Assembly: GCF_008297975.1 (NCBI RefSeq)
Contig: NZ_VLNY01000015.1
Location: 46,559-110,558 of the forward strand
Direction: 5' to 3'
Length of the DNA: 64,000 nt
From: Antrihabitans cavernicola
Lineage (GTDB): Bacteria; Actinomycetota; Actinomycetes; Mycobacteriales; Mycobacteriaceae
The translations under genes and the position numbers were made by a program. A model generated the notes under the pieces. It saw only the letters and a list, made by a program, of their open reading frames with translations, ran no database searches and was not told the DNA's origin. How positions within the stretch are numbered: position 1 is the stretch's first letter; the number at the start of each line of letters is the position of its first letter. Below are positions 18,563 to 26,792 of the stretch, one piece after another.

Positions 18563-19270
18563 ATGAGCCTCACCCTGACCGACGTAACCCTCACCTACCC
18601 CGACGGACGAGATCGCATCGTCGCACTGGAGTCCGTCGACCTCGACGTTCGTAACGGAGAATTCGTTGCTGTCACAGGGCCGTCCGGATCCGGCAAGTCG
18701 AGCCTGCTGGCTGTCGCAGGCACCTTGGCGACGCCCGATTCGGGATCGGTCACGATCGACGACATGCTGCTCGACGACCTGTCGTCGAGCGCGCGGGCAC
18801 GAGTACGTCGCGACCACATCGGATTCGTATTTCAGCAGGACAACCTGCTGCCTGCGCTGACCGTCCTCGATCAACTGTTGCTCACCGCAGTCGTTCGCGG
18901 TCGCAAGCCCGCTCGTCAGCGGGCAGAGGCGATGGCCCTGCTCGACGAAGTCGGCCTTGCCGAGGTTTCGTCCCGACGCCCACACGAACTGTCGGGTGGC
19001 ATGCGACAACGCGTCAATATTGCCCGCGCCCTCATGGGCAGCCCGTCGGTGCTCCTGATCGACGAGCCGACATCGGCGTTGGATTCCGAGCGCGGGCGGT
19101 CGGTGATCACTCTGCTCGGCACATTGGTGCGGGAACGCGACCTGGCGGCTGTGTTGGTCACACACGACCTCGCGAGTCTGGCCACCGACGTCGACTCGGT
19201 GGTGACGATGCGCGATGGCCGGATCACCCCTGGGCGGGTCCGAATGCCTTCGCCAGATTACGCAGCGTGA
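18563..19270 (+). CDS. ABC transporter ATPase (MacB/DevA type)
   Basis: A 235-residue ATPase that powers the permease encoded just upstream. Walker A GPSGSGKS is at 39-46, the Q-loop near FVFQQDN at 88-94, the signature LSGGM at 143-147, Walker B VLLIDEP at 163-169 and the switch His in VTHDLA. The ribosome-binding site is AAGGAG. The last 47 bases overlap the convergent SRPBCC gene. Confidence 0.93.
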   Translation: MSLTLTDVTLTYPDGRDRIVALESVDLDVRNGEFVAVTGPSGSGKSSLLAVAGTLATPDSGSVTIDDMLLDDLSSSARARVRRDHIGFVFQQDNLLPALTVLDQLLLTAVVRGRKPARQRAEAMALLDEVGLAEVSSRRPHELSGGMRQRVNIARALMGSPSVLLIDEPTSALDSERGRSVITLLGTLVRERDLAAVLVTHDLASLATDVDSVVTMRDGRITPGRVRMPSPDYAA

Positions 19271-19730
19271 TGTGGATGTTCTTGGACTGGAAATCGGCAA
19301 ACGTCTTACCGCTGGTCACGATCTTGTCGAAGACGTTTGCCACGGGGTCCGGCCATCTGGTGCGGTCGTCGGTCCAGGTCTCGGTGACGCGGGTGCCCTC
19401 CGGCACCGCCTCGAACCGGTACTCCCAGGTCGCAATGGGTGCGGGCAGTCGGGGCACCTTCACACCGATCGCCCCGACCCGAAACTCGAACCGCTCACCC
19501 TGATCGGCGGCTGTGACTGTGCACTGTGTGACCCACCGCGCGGCGCCGCGCTTGTTGCGACCGATGAAGGTCATTCCGACGTGGGTCTTGCCCTGCTCTC
19601 CCATAACGCGAGCACCGCGGTTCTCCGGGCTCCATCGACCCATCAGGGTGGGATCGCTCACCTTGTCGTAAACCGCGTCCGGTGTGGCCGCAACGACAAC
19701 ACTGTCCGAAACCGTCATCGTTCGTGTCAT
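19224..19730 (-). CDS. SRPBCC-family protein
   Basis: A 168-residue START-like protein with the usual opening strand (SDSVVVAATPDAVYDKVSDP), a WSPEN motif near residue 33 and a long C-terminal helix. The role and ligand are unknown. It overlaps the end of the ABC ATPase gene by 47 bases in convergent orientation, and its start is divergent from the DUF6412 gene. Confidence 0.8.
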   Translation of the reverse strand: MTRTMTVSDSVVVAATPDAVYDKVSDPTLMGRWSPENRGARVMGEQGKTHVGMTFIGRNKRGAARWVTQCTVTAADQGERFEFRVGAIGVKVPRLPAPIATWEYRFEAVPEGTRVTETWTDDRTRWPDPVANVFDKIVTSGKTFADFQSKNIHITLRNLAKAFGPAQG

Positions 19731-19784
19731 GACCGCCAGTCTCGCACGGGCAATGCGGCCGCCGACCGGTGTATCTTCGGTGCC

Positions 19785-20093
19785 ATGTTGCAGGTGGCCA
19801 CTCCGCTCGTTCGGAGTCTGTTCGCGCTGCTACCCGCTTTGGCATTTCTGCTTGCACCGATCAGCGATGGCAACGTTGCCGCCACCGCGATCGGTGCCGC
19901 CGTCGCACTGCTCGTCGTCGCCGTTGTCGTCACCCACGGATCGCGTCGAGAACTGTTGGCGCTGTTCACGTCGTCCACCGGACCTGAACACAGTGAACGC
20001 TGCCTGCGCGGCGCATTTCGTCGGCAATCCAGCCCCGACGCACCCGGTCGCCCACTGCCCCGAGCACCAGGAACGGACCTACGACTCGCCTGA
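19785..20093 (+). CDS. DUF6412-type small membrane protein
   Basis: A 102-residue protein with two hydrophobic segments at about 6-25 and 30-50, then a short soluble tail with SSPDAPGRPLPRAPG, which fits the DUF6412 family. Such proteins are found next to yidC-type genes in related actinomycetes, as here (71 bases upstream of yidC). The start is the ATG at 19785; upstream sequence in the same frame overlaps the neighbouring gene and is not used. The function is unknown, possibly linked to membrane protein insertion. Confidence 0.7.
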   Translation: MLQVATPLVRSLFALLPALAFLLAPISDGNVAATAIGAAVALLVVAVVVTHGSRRELLALFTSSTGPEHSERCLRGAFRRQSSPDAPGRPLPRAPGTDLRLA

Positions 20094-20164
20094 GTCGAAA
20101 GCCCAATCCTTTTCGCTCAATTTCGCGTGCTCTTCTGCGCGCGCCCGCAGTGAGGTGACCTTTC

Positions 20165-21019
20165 ATGCTCGATTTCGTCTATTACCCCGTTTCCGCAGTT
20201 CTGTTGCTCTGGCACAAGGTGTTCGGCTTTGCCTTCGGACCGGACAACGGCATCACCTGGGCCCTGGCCGTGGTGTTCCTGGTCTTCACCATCCGACTCG
20301 TCTTGCTCAAACCCATGATTCGTCAGATCCGAACGCAACGCGTACTCGCGAAATTGCAGCCGGAGATCAAGGCGCTGCAGAAGAAGTACGCCGGTGATCG
20401 CAATCGGCAAGCTGTCGAACTACAGAAGCTGCAGAAGGAGCACGGTTTCAGTCCGTTGCTGGGTTGCTTGCCGATACTCGTGCAGATGCCGGTATTCCTC
20501 GGATTGCTGCACGTGCTCCAGTCGTTCAACCGCACCGGGACCGGTTTCGGCAAGCTCGGCATGTCGCCCGAACTCAATGCGCACACCGCCAACTATCTGT
20601 TCAGCGCCGCCGACGTTCAATCGTTTCTCCACGCACGTCTTTTCGGCGCGCCGATCTCGGCGGCGATCACCAGTCCGGCCAACCTGCTCGATGCCTTCTC
20701 CCAATTCGGTGGTGTGCCAACGACGTTGAGCATTGCTGCGGTGGCGATCCCGCTGATGCTGGCGGCGAGCCTGTTCACCCACCTCAACGCCCGCGCGTCG
20801 ATGGCTCGTCAGAACGCGGAGACACTTGCCAATCCGCAGACCGCGCTGATGAACAAGCTTGCGCTGTGGGTGTTTCCGATCGGCGCGCTGATCGGTGGTC
20901 CGTTCCTGATGATCGCCGTGCTGATCTATTGGGTGAGCAACAATCTCTGGACCTACGTGCAACAGCATCTCGTGTTCGAACGGTTGGATGCCGAGGAATC
21001 AGTGCGGCGCATCGAGTAG
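20165..21019 (+). CDS. yidC: YidC/Oxa1-family membrane protein insertase
   Basis: A 284-residue insertase that helps fold proteins into the plasma membrane. It opens with FVYYPVSAVLLLWHKVFG and has TM segments near 35-50, 100-120, 175-195 and 225-250. The cytoplasmic loop LKPMIRQIRTQRVLAKLQPE with a long basic helix, and GCLPILVQMPVFLGLLHVL, are family hallmarks. It is shorter than the main actinobacterial YidC and lacks the C-terminal basic tail, so it is likely a second copy. The DUF6412 gene upstream is probably co-transcribed. Confidence 0.9.
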   Translation: MLDFVYYPVSAVLLLWHKVFGFAFGPDNGITWALAVVFLVFTIRLVLLKPMIRQIRTQRVLAKLQPEIKALQKKYAGDRNRQAVELQKLQKEHGFSPLLGCLPILVQMPVFLGLLHVLQSFNRTGTGFGKLGMSPELNAHTANYLFSAADVQSFLHARLFGAPISAAITSPANLLDAFSQFGGVPTTLSIAAVAIPLMLAASLFTHLNARASMARQNAETLANPQTALMNKLALWVFPIGALIGGPFLMIAVLIYWVSNNLWTYVQQHLVFERLDAEESVRRIE

Positions 21020-21334
21020 ATCGGCGCACAGTGCGGCAACAGTGTCGGGTGTCGGCATCGGCTCAGCGTCGGTGCGGCCGAGAAGAATCATGTCCTCACC
21101 GGAATACGTCTCGACCGCTAGCCCCCAGCCGTTGTCGGCATCCCAGATCAGTGCGACCTCACGGCCGGGAAACGCGTTCTCGCTGCGCGTGCACACCACC
21201 ACGTAGGCTTCGCGCTTGCACGGTGAGCAATAGCAGTGCTCGGTGCCCGATCCCACTGCCGCCGCAATGGATTCGACGTAGACGCGGAAACTGTCATCGT
21301 CGTCGAATCCGACGTGCGGAGAGTCCGGCGGCAT
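20999..21334 (-). CDS. DUF6292-type protein
   Basis: A 111-residue acidic protein. It starts at the ATG preceded by AGGAAAGAGG, so an upstream in-frame extension of 42 residues is not supported. FDDDDSFRVYVESIAAAV leads into a Cys-rich part (CYCSPCKREAYVVV), then WDADNGWGLAVET, as in DUF6292 proteins. The function is unknown. Its 3' end overlaps the end of the yidC gene by 21 bases in convergent orientation. Confidence 0.65.
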   Translation of the reverse strand: MPPDSPHVGFDDDDSFRVYVESIAAAVGSGTEHCYCSPCKREAYVVVCTRSENAFPGREVALIWDADNGWGLAVETYSGEDMILLGRTDAEPMPTPDTVAALCADLLDAPH

Positions 21335-21407
21335 CGTTGCCTCTTTCCTGTCGACCTCCGGATGCCCGTCCGGCCGCACGTCGAAACACTGCGATTCGGC
21401 CGGTGCT

Positions 21408-21432
21408 GTTTGAGATTTCGCGCCATGGGTAG
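21408..21432 (+). promoter_or_regulatory. SigB/SigF-type promoter upstream of the CsbD gene
   Basis: GTTT, exactly 15 bases of spacer, then GGGTAG. This matches the known GTTT-N15-GGGTA form of promoters used by SigB/SigF-class sigma factors. It is 45 bases upstream of the csbD-like start, and a sigma factor of this class is encoded about 0.8 kb downstream. Confidence 0.65.
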
Positions 21433-21476
21433 TTCTGAGTTGCACGAGCAAATTCGACAATCAGGAGGTGCTTCAC

Positions 21477-21719
21477 GTGGCAGACGAGACTTCGGGCCCA
21501 GCAGAAGGCGTCAAGGGAGTAGTAGAGGGCGTCAAGGGCAAGATCAAGGAAGCAGCAGGCGCGGTCACCGGCAACGACGGTCTCGCTCGCGAGGGCGCAG
21601 CCCAGCAGGACAAGGCCGAGGCGCAGCGCGAGGTTGCGAAGAAGGAAGCCGAAGCCGAGAAGGCCCGCGGCGAGGCCGCGGTTCACGAGGGGCGTCAGAG
21701 CGCCGAGCAGGAGAAGTAG
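21477..21719 (+). CDS. CsbD-family stress protein
   Basis: An 80-residue, highly charged, Lys/Glu/Ala-rich protein. GPAEGVKGVVEGVKGKIKEA at the N-terminus is the CsbD signature. The GTG start has an AGGAGGTG ribosome-binding site six bases upstream, which decides against a TTG nine bases earlier. CsbD-like proteins belong to general stress regulons controlled by SigB-type factors. A matching promoter lies directly upstream, and a strong hairpin follows the stop. Confidence 0.85.
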   Translation: MADETSGPAEGVKGVVEGVKGKIKEAAGAVTGNDGLAREGAAQQDKAEAQREVAKKEAEAEKARGEAAVHEGRQSAEQEK

Positions 21720-21725
21720 GTCGAT

Positions 21726-21765
21726 GGACAGCCCCCGCCGACGCGGTCGGCGGGGGCGACTGTCC
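21726..21765 (+). terminator. Strong hairpin terminator after the CsbD gene
   Basis: An 11-base GC-rich perfect stem (CCCCCGCCGAC/GTCGGCGGGGG) with a three-base loop, extended after a three-base bulge by a further six-base stem (GGACAG/CTGTCC). No T-tract follows, which is common in actinobacteria. Confidence 0.75.
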
Positions 21766-21842
21766 ACATGCACGACCGCTACCTGCGCAAAAGGTAGTCT
21801 CCTCCCAAGGTAGATTCGGATCGAGCGGCGAATCGAGTACAG

Positions 21843-22274
21843 ATGATCCAGGCACAAGCCGTCGATACAGAAGACGGTGGCAACGCGCCCGCAGTCGAGA
21901 TACGCGTGCACGCCGACCCTACTCAACTCCCTGTTGTCCGCGGCATCGCCGGCGCGTTGGCAGCTCAGAACAACTTCGATGTCGACGTGCTCGCAGACCT
22001 GCGACTCGCCGTCGACGAGGCGTGTACCCAGCTGATCCGCCGCGCACTGCCAGGATCGCAGCTGATCTGCATTTTTCACATAGACGAGCACCGCATCCAC
22101 TTCGCAGGCTCCACAACCACCGAAAATGCCAGCGCGACTCCGGACCGCGGATTCGGTTGGCATGTCTTGCGGACGTTGACGGACGAAGTGTCGATGCACA
22201 GCGCGTCGTCGCCGCTACGCGGTTCCACGACCACCATCGAGTTCGTCAAACAGGTTGGCGGAGCGCAGGAGTGA
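21843..22274 (+). CDS. RsbW/UsfX-type anti-sigma factor
   Basis: A 143-residue HATPase-like protein expected to bind and hold back the sigma factor encoded next. The N-box region LADLRLAVDEACTQLIRRAL is near residues 50-70, the G1-like GFGWHVLRTL near 104-113. It overlaps the sigma gene by four bases (GTGA). This anti-sigma/sigma order is the same as in mycobacterial usfX-sigF. Release would need an anti-anti-sigma factor such as the STAS protein at 23165-23596, but that link is inference. Confidence 0.87.
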   Translation: MIQAQAVDTEDGGNAPAVEIRVHADPTQLPVVRGIAGALAAQNNFDVDVLADLRLAVDEACTQLIRRALPGSQLICIFHIDEHRIHFAGSTTTENASATPDRGFGWHVLRTLTDEVSMHSASSPLRGSTTTIEFVKQVGGAQE

Positions 22275-23047
22275 CTCCGCGGACGCACAGGGGTCCGGGC
22301 GAGTACGACGATGTGAAGCTGCAGTTCGAGCGCATCGGTTCCATACAGGACGACGACCCGAAGACAGCAGTCATCCGCGAGGAGATCATCACGCGGTGTC
22401 TGCCGATCGCCGAGAACATCGCCCGGCGTTTCGACGGCCGCGGCGAGGCTCACGACGATCTGGTGCAGGTCGCGCGCATCGGATTGGTCAACGCGGTCAA
22501 CAGATTCGACGTCGGCCGCGGTTCGGATTTCTTGTCGTTCGCGGTTCCGACGATCATGGGCGAGGTTCGTCGTCACTTCCGTGACACGGCCTGGGCGCTC
22601 CGGGTACCGCGCCGGGTCAAGGAACTGCATCTGTCGATCGGCAAGGCCATCGATCAACTCTCGCAACGACTCGGTCGAGCGCCGACACCGGCGGAGATCG
22701 CAGCCGAATTGGGTTTGGACCGAGACGAAGTCGCGGATGGGTTGATGGCGCGCAACGCCTATCAGACCGTGTCGGTGGATGCGGCGACACACGACAACCC
22801 CGGCGAGCAGACACTGGCCGACACGATCGGCGACTACGACCATGAGATGGAGAACGTCGACAACCACGAGGTGTTGCGCCCTCTGATCGAGGCGTTGCCG
22901 CCCAGGGAACGACGGGTGCTCATGCTGCGGTTCTTCGGGAACATGACGCAGACGCAAATCGCGGAAGAGGTCGGCATCTCCCAGATGCATGTGTCTCGAC
23001 TGCTAGCACGAACCCTCGCCGAGCTTCGAGATCAGCTGGGCGAGTAG
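22271..23047 (+). CDS. SigB/SigF-type alternative sigma factor
   Basis: A 258-residue group 3 sigma factor for general stress. Region 2 contains HDDLVQVARIGLVNAVNRFD and SFAVPTIMGEVRRHFRD. Region 3 starts at PRRVKELHLSIGKAIDQLSQ, and region 4 has MTQTQIAEEVGISQMHVSRL at the C-terminus. The GTG start at 22271 overlaps the anti-sigma stop, so the long open frame upstream was not used. It very likely drives the GTTT-N15-GGGTAG promoter of the CsbD gene nearby. Confidence 0.92.
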   Translation: MTPRTHRGPGEYDDVKLQFERIGSIQDDDPKTAVIREEIITRCLPIAENIARRFDGRGEAHDDLVQVARIGLVNAVNRFDVGRGSDFLSFAVPTIMGEVRRHFRDTAWALRVPRRVKELHLSIGKAIDQLSQRLGRAPTPAEIAAELGLDRDEVADGLMARNAYQTVSVDAATHDNPGEQTLADTIGDYDHEMENVDNHEVLRPLIEALPPRERRVLMLRFFGNMTQTQIAEEVGISQMHVSRLLARTLAELRDQLGE

Positions 23048-23065
23048 ACGGTTCGCGGATGGGTC

Positions 23066-23098
23066 GGGGCCTCGGCTGCCCAGCTGAACCGAGACCCC
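23066..23098 (+). terminator. Hairpin downstream of the sigma factor gene
   Basis: Ten-base arms GGGGCCTCGG and CCGAGACCCC with one mismatch and a 13-base loop. It lies 19 bases after the stop codon and before the convergent STAS gene, so it can end the sigma operon. Confidence 0.5.
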
Positions 23099-23164
23099 TG
23101 GACCGAAGGTGCGCCCGGGCGAATCTGCAGTCCTAGTTCTGATGTTCCCCGTAATCCCTTGCCG

Positions 23165-23596
23165 TCAAACAGCAGCGGCGGAAAAACCGAGACCGAGTTC
23201 ACCGCCGGCCAGGGCGGAGCGCAACGACGGGGCGGTAGCGAACACGTCCTGCAGTCGGGTTGCCAGCAACGCGCGTTCAACGCAGCGTGGACCCGCAACC
23301 ATGATGACCTCGACCTTCCTTACGTCCGCGAGCCGGTGCGCATCTGCCAACTCGACAGCCGCCTGAACGCTGAGAAACTCGACCTCCGCCACATCGATCA
23401 CGATGCGCAGCGACGACGACATGACTGCCTCGCGCAAGCGGGCACGGAGCGAAAGGATGCTGGACTCATCGATATCACCGGTCAAGGTCAACACAGTGGC
23501 GGTATTTCCGTGGCCATCGAACCGCGAGATTCCATCCGACGAGATCCCGACCGCGGTACCTATCGGGCGCTCGTGCAACGACATTCTGACATTCAC
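23165..23596 (-). CDS. STAS-domain protein (anti-anti-sigma type)
   Basis: A 143-residue protein with a SpoIIAA-like STAS fold: ATVLTLTGDIDESSILSLRA, then RIVIDVAEVEFLSVQAAVEL. The usual phosphorylated Ser site (DSSG) is replaced by LSVQ, so regulation by phosphorylation is doubtful. The GTG at 23596 has a GGAGGG site eight bases upstream; an ATG four codons later and a longer AT-richer upstream frame are alternatives. It is convergent with the sigma operon, which suggests that it takes part in the same partner-switching control. Confidence 0.75.
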   Translation of the reverse strand: MNVRMSLHERPIGTAVGISSDGISRFDGHGNTATVLTLTGDIDESSILSLRARLREAVMSSSLRIVIDVAEVEFLSVQAAVELADAHRLADVRKVEVIMVAGPRCVERALLATRLQDVFATAPSLRSALAGGELGLGFSAAAV

Positions 23597-23919
23597 AGTG
23601 AAGACCCTCCGTGGGCCGAATAAGGCAATGAGGGCGCGACCGAAGCGTGTCGACCGATAGTCGATGAGCGTAATTATGTCGATCAGCGACCAAACCAGCC
23701 GGACTCTCGCTATTGCGGCCCTCGGCTGTGGGCTCAACCTGTTACCTGTCTAGCACGCGTGGTGTGCGGTGCATAGGAAAACTTTGCCAGACCATGATTG
23801 CTATGAAATTGCTACGCTTAGTTGATCACCCCCTAAGCCACATGTTCCACAAACCAGACATCTGGCGCGTCCGCGCCTACGCGCTGGTGCGAGGGGAACG
23901 TAAGTCCGAAAATGACTTG

Positions 23920-23941
23920 AAACAAAACCCGAAGTTTGTTT
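23920..23941. promoter_or_regulatory. AT-rich inverted repeat upstream of the flavohemoglobin gene
   Basis: Perfect seven-base arms AAACAAA and TTTGTTT with an eight-base spacer, 56 bases before the flavohemoglobin ATG. The position suits an operator or activator site. The cognate regulator is not known. Confidence 0.4.
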
Positions 23942-23964
23942 AGACTAATTGCTACACGGTTGCG

Positions 23965-23977
23965 GACAGTGACTGTC
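23965..23977. promoter_or_regulatory. Small palindrome just upstream of the flavohemoglobin gene
   Basis: Five-base arms GACAG and CTGTC around TGA, 20 bases before the start codon. It could be a repressor site in the 5' leader. Its short length makes this weak. Confidence 0.3.
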
Positions 23978-23996
23978 TGACCACGATGGGCGGGGC

Positions 23997-25178
23997 ATGG
24001 ATATCGCTGCACTGCAAGCCAGCTGGCGAGACGTGGAGAAGGTCGGCGACGACGCCACCCTTTACTTTTACTCACATCTGTTCCTCATGCACCCAGAAGT
24101 GCGAGATATGTTCCCGGTCTCGATGAGTGCGCAACGCGATCGCTTCTTCGGCGCACTCGGCAGGATCGTCGCCAACGTCCACGAGCTGGACCGACACCTC
24201 GGCTACATCGAACAACTGGGTCGCGATCACCGCCGGTTCGACGTGGTCGCCGCGCACTATCCGGCGGCAGGCGCGTCCCTGCTCGCGACTCTGCAGAACT
24301 TCCTCGGCGCCGCATGGACCGACAGCTTGGCCGCCGATTGGACCGCGGCCTTCCAGTTGGTCGCGGACACGATGATCGGCGCCGCCACCGAGTCGGAACA
24401 AGCAGACACACCAGCGACCTGGACGGCCGAGATCGCTGTCGTCGAGAGGCGCAGCCTCGACATCGCCGTCCTCGAGCTCGCGCCTACCGAGGACTACCCG
24501 TTCCTGCCCGGCCAGTCCATGGCGATCGAGTTGCCGAGCCGCCCGAAGCTGTGGCGCTACTTCTCCCCTGCCAACGCGCCGCGGCCGGACGGCACCCTGG
24601 AGATCCACGTTCAGATCGTGGCGGGTGGGCACGTATCCACAGCGCTGGCACGATCAACTCGCGCCGGCGACACGCTCACCCTCGGCTCTCCTATCGGGAC
24701 GGATCTGACGCCACCGCCGCCCGGCCACCGCGGGCCGGTCCTGATGGTCGCCGGCTCCACCGGGTTGGCACCGATGCGGTCCATCCTCGATCACATCGAT
24801 CAGCAGTGGCAGACGACCGGTGACGCCCCGCCTGTTCAGCTGTTTCACGGCGCGCGAATCGAACCCAACCTCTACGACCACCACTACCTGACAAATCTGG
24901 CCGATCAGCGACCGTGGTTCGACTACACCGCGGTCGTCTCGGACGATCCGCACTACCGGGGCCAGCAGGGACTCGTCGGCGACGAGGCCTCGAATTTCCT
25001 CTCGGCTCGCGGAACGGCAGACGTCACCGCATTGGTATGCGGCTCGCCGGCCATGGTCGACCACGCCGCAGGCGCACTCACAGCAGCGGGTCTGCCCGCA
25101 CGCGCGATTCTCCACGAGAAGTTCGCATCCGAAGCACCGACCGAGACCATTGCCGAAGAGGTGACCTCATGGGCCTGA
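23997..25178 (+). CDS. Flavohemoglobin (globin plus FAD/NAD reductase)
   Basis: A 393-residue flavohemoprotein, the class that oxidises nitric oxide to nitrate. The globin domain covers 1-135, with Tyr25 at the B10 place (FYSHLF), Phe39 at CD1, Gln46 at E7 and proximal His87 (VAAHY). The FAD domain covers about 145-250, with RYFSPANAP matching the RxYS flavin motif. The NAD domain opens with GPVLMVAGSTGLAPMRSIL and ends in LVCGSPAMVDHA. It shares 10 bases with the DivIVA-like gene, an unusual coupling. Low GC and inverted repeats upstream suggest its own regulated promoter. Confidence 0.88.
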   Translation: MDIAALQASWRDVEKVGDDATLYFYSHLFLMHPEVRDMFPVSMSAQRDRFFGALGRIVANVHELDRHLGYIEQLGRDHRRFDVVAAHYPAAGASLLATLQNFLGAAWTDSLAADWTAAFQLVADTMIGAATESEQADTPATWTAEIAVVERRSLDIAVLELAPTEDYPFLPGQSMAIELPSRPKLWRYFSPANAPRPDGTLEIHVQIVAGGHVSTALARSTRAGDTLTLGSPIGTDLTPPPPGHRGPVLMVAGSTGLAPMRSILDHIDQQWQTTGDAPPVQLFHGARIEPNLYDHHYLTNLADQRPWFDYTAVVSDDPHYRGQQGLVGDEASNFLSARGTADVTALVCGSPAMVDHAAGALTAAGLPARAILHEKFASEAPTETIAEEVTSWA

Positions 25179-25951
25179 CCCCGTCCGATATCCGCAGCGC
25201 CACGTTCAAACGCGCGTCCGTAGGCCGCCGCGGCTACGACGAAGCCGATGTGGACATCGTCATCCATCACATCGCCTCGGACTACGCGACACTCTACGAC
25301 GCGCACGAGGCCCTGCGTCGTCAGCTGCACACGGCGGTCGCCAGCACCACCCAGGTCGCTCTGATCGACGAGAACAGCCGGCTCACCGCACGGGTACAGG
25401 AACTCGAGAACGACGTGCGTGGCTCGGACGAGCACTCGTCTCGACAGTGGAAAGATCTGCAGAAGCAGCTCGCGGCACTACAGCGTGAGAACGACGAGCT
25501 CAAGGCCGAAGCGGAGAAGGATCTCCTCGGCGTGTCATCCCGCGCGGTCAACCTGCTGAGTCAGGCCCAGCTGTCGGCGGACAACACGATCGACGAAGCC
25601 GAGCAGTACGCCCGCGACTTGGTCGTCACTGCCCGCGAGCAGTATCGCGACATTCTGCTCCGTGCACAGGAAGCCGGTCAGGCGCAGGTCAACGGGGCCG
25701 CTGGCATCGGTGACTACTCGCAGCCCATCAGCGAGATCGAGTACGTCCGCACCTACGCGCAGGTTGCTCACGCGCAGTTGATGGCGGTGCTCGAAACCCT
25801 CGCCACCGAGGTGGACAAGTTGGGCAGCCTGCCGCAGCTGGGGCCCGGAACGAGCGGATCGTTGTCGGCGAAGGAGCTGCTCGCCAAGGCACGACCGGTG
25901 ACCGACATTTCCGAACGCCGCGCCGAAGTCACTGCGGGCGTAAACGCCTGA
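25169..25951 (+). CDS. DivIVA-domain coiled-coil protein
   Basis: A 260-residue protein. The first 60 residues resemble the DivIVA/Wag31 lipid-binding start (LTPSDIRSATFKRASVGRRG with YDEADVDIVIHHI). A long coiled coil follows at about 65-125, rich in Gln, Glu and Leu (KDLQKQLAALQRENDELKAE), then a helical tail. DivIVA proteins mark curved membrane and cell poles. The ATG lies inside the end of the flavohemoglobin gene, so the two are co-translated. A role in placing the NO-detoxifying enzyme is a guess. Confidence 0.72.
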   Translation: MGLTPSDIRSATFKRASVGRRGYDEADVDIVIHHIASDYATLYDAHEALRRQLHTAVASTTQVALIDENSRLTARVQELENDVRGSDEHSSRQWKDLQKQLAALQRENDELKAEAEKDLLGVSSRAVNLLSQAQLSADNTIDEAEQYARDLVVTAREQYRDILLRAQEAGQAQVNGAAGIGDYSQPISEIEYVRTYAQVAHAQLMAVLETLATEVDKLGSLPQLGPGTSGSLSAKELLAKARPVTDISERRAEVTAGVNA

Positions 25952-25959
25952 AAAGATAA

Positions 25960-26760
25960 CTAAACATTCGCCGGGCGCCGCCACGTTCCGATAACGACAG
26001 TGGCGGAGTCGTCGTTCGAGATTGCCACCCGCGCCCGAAATCCGGCGGCGTCGAAGGCGCGCGTCGTCGCTGTTGCTTGACGTTGGCCGGTTTCGATCAG
26101 CAGCACGCCGCCCCCGGTCAACCACTCGGGCGTTGCGGCGATGATTCGACGCTGCACGTCCAGACCGTCCGCGCCCCCGTCCAGCGCAACATGCGGTTCG
26201 TGCAAACGAGCTTCAGCGGGCATGCAGGCAATGGCATCGGTCGGCACGTACGGCGCGTTCGCAATCACGACGTCGACTCGCCGCCGCAGTTCTGCGGGCA
26301 GCGGATCGAAGAGATCGCCCTGGAACACCCGGCCGTCGACACTCGACACGTTGCGCCGCGCGCATGCAATCGCCGCGGACTCGACGTCGACGGCGTACAG
26401 CTCGATCGTCGTCATCGCTGCCAATGCGACACCCAATGCTCCTGAGCCGCAACACATATCGACTACTTTCGCACCCGGCGCCGTGAGGCTCGCAGCCTGC
26501 CGAACAAGGAATTCGCTACGGCGGCGTGGAACGAACACCCCAGGATCGACAGCGACGCGGCGGCCGAAGAACTCGACCCAGCCGAGAATGTGCTCGAGCG
26601 GTACGCCACTCACACGGCGATCGAGCATGGCGGCCAGTTCCGCTTGCGAATTCGTGGCGTCGACGAGCAGCCGGGCTTCGTCTTCAGCGAAGACGCAACC
26701 GGCTCTTCGGAGCGTCGCTACGACGACCGAGAAGTCCATCGGGGCTTGCGATCTGGACAT
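25960..26760 (-). CDS. PrmC/HemK-like glutamine N5-methyltransferase
   Basis: A 266-residue class I SAM methyltransferase. The SAM motif VVDMCCGSGALGVALA sits near residue 98. The catalytic motif reads NAPY (VVIANAPYVP near residue 168) where PrmC has NPPY, as in a subgroup annotated as putative protein N5-glutamine methyltransferases. A PrmC-like N-terminal helical part is present. A canonical PrmC acts on release factors; the changed motif leaves the substrate open. Start at 26760 preferred over a codon six residues upstream. Confidence 0.8.
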   Translation of the reverse strand: MSRSQAPMDFSVVVATLRRAGCVFAEDEARLLVDATNSQAELAAMLDRRVSGVPLEHILGWVEFFGRRVAVDPGVFVPRRRSEFLVRQAASLTAPGAKVVDMCCGSGALGVALAAMTTIELYAVDVESAAIACARRNVSSVDGRVFQGDLFDPLPAELRRRVDVVIANAPYVPTDAIACMPAEARLHEPHVALDGGADGLDVQRRIIAATPEWLTGGGVLLIETGQRQATATTRAFDAAGFRARVAISNDDSATVVIGTWRRPANV

Positions 26761-26792
26761 GAGAACCTTTCGAAGCACCTGACAGGTCGTTG

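Larger units (their letters stand above)
23597..23996. other. 400-base intergenic region between STAS and flavohemoglobin genes
   Basis: Divergent control region with clearly lower GC than its surroundings from about 23800 to 23960. It holds two inverted repeats in front of the flavohemoglobin gene, listed separately. A 76-codon open frame at 23713-23943 has no recognisable family and was not called. Confidence 0.5.

Noticed and set aside
23713..23943. A 76-codon open frame ahead of the flavohemoglobin
   Set aside because: No ribosome-binding site, no family pattern, and it covers a likely operator region.
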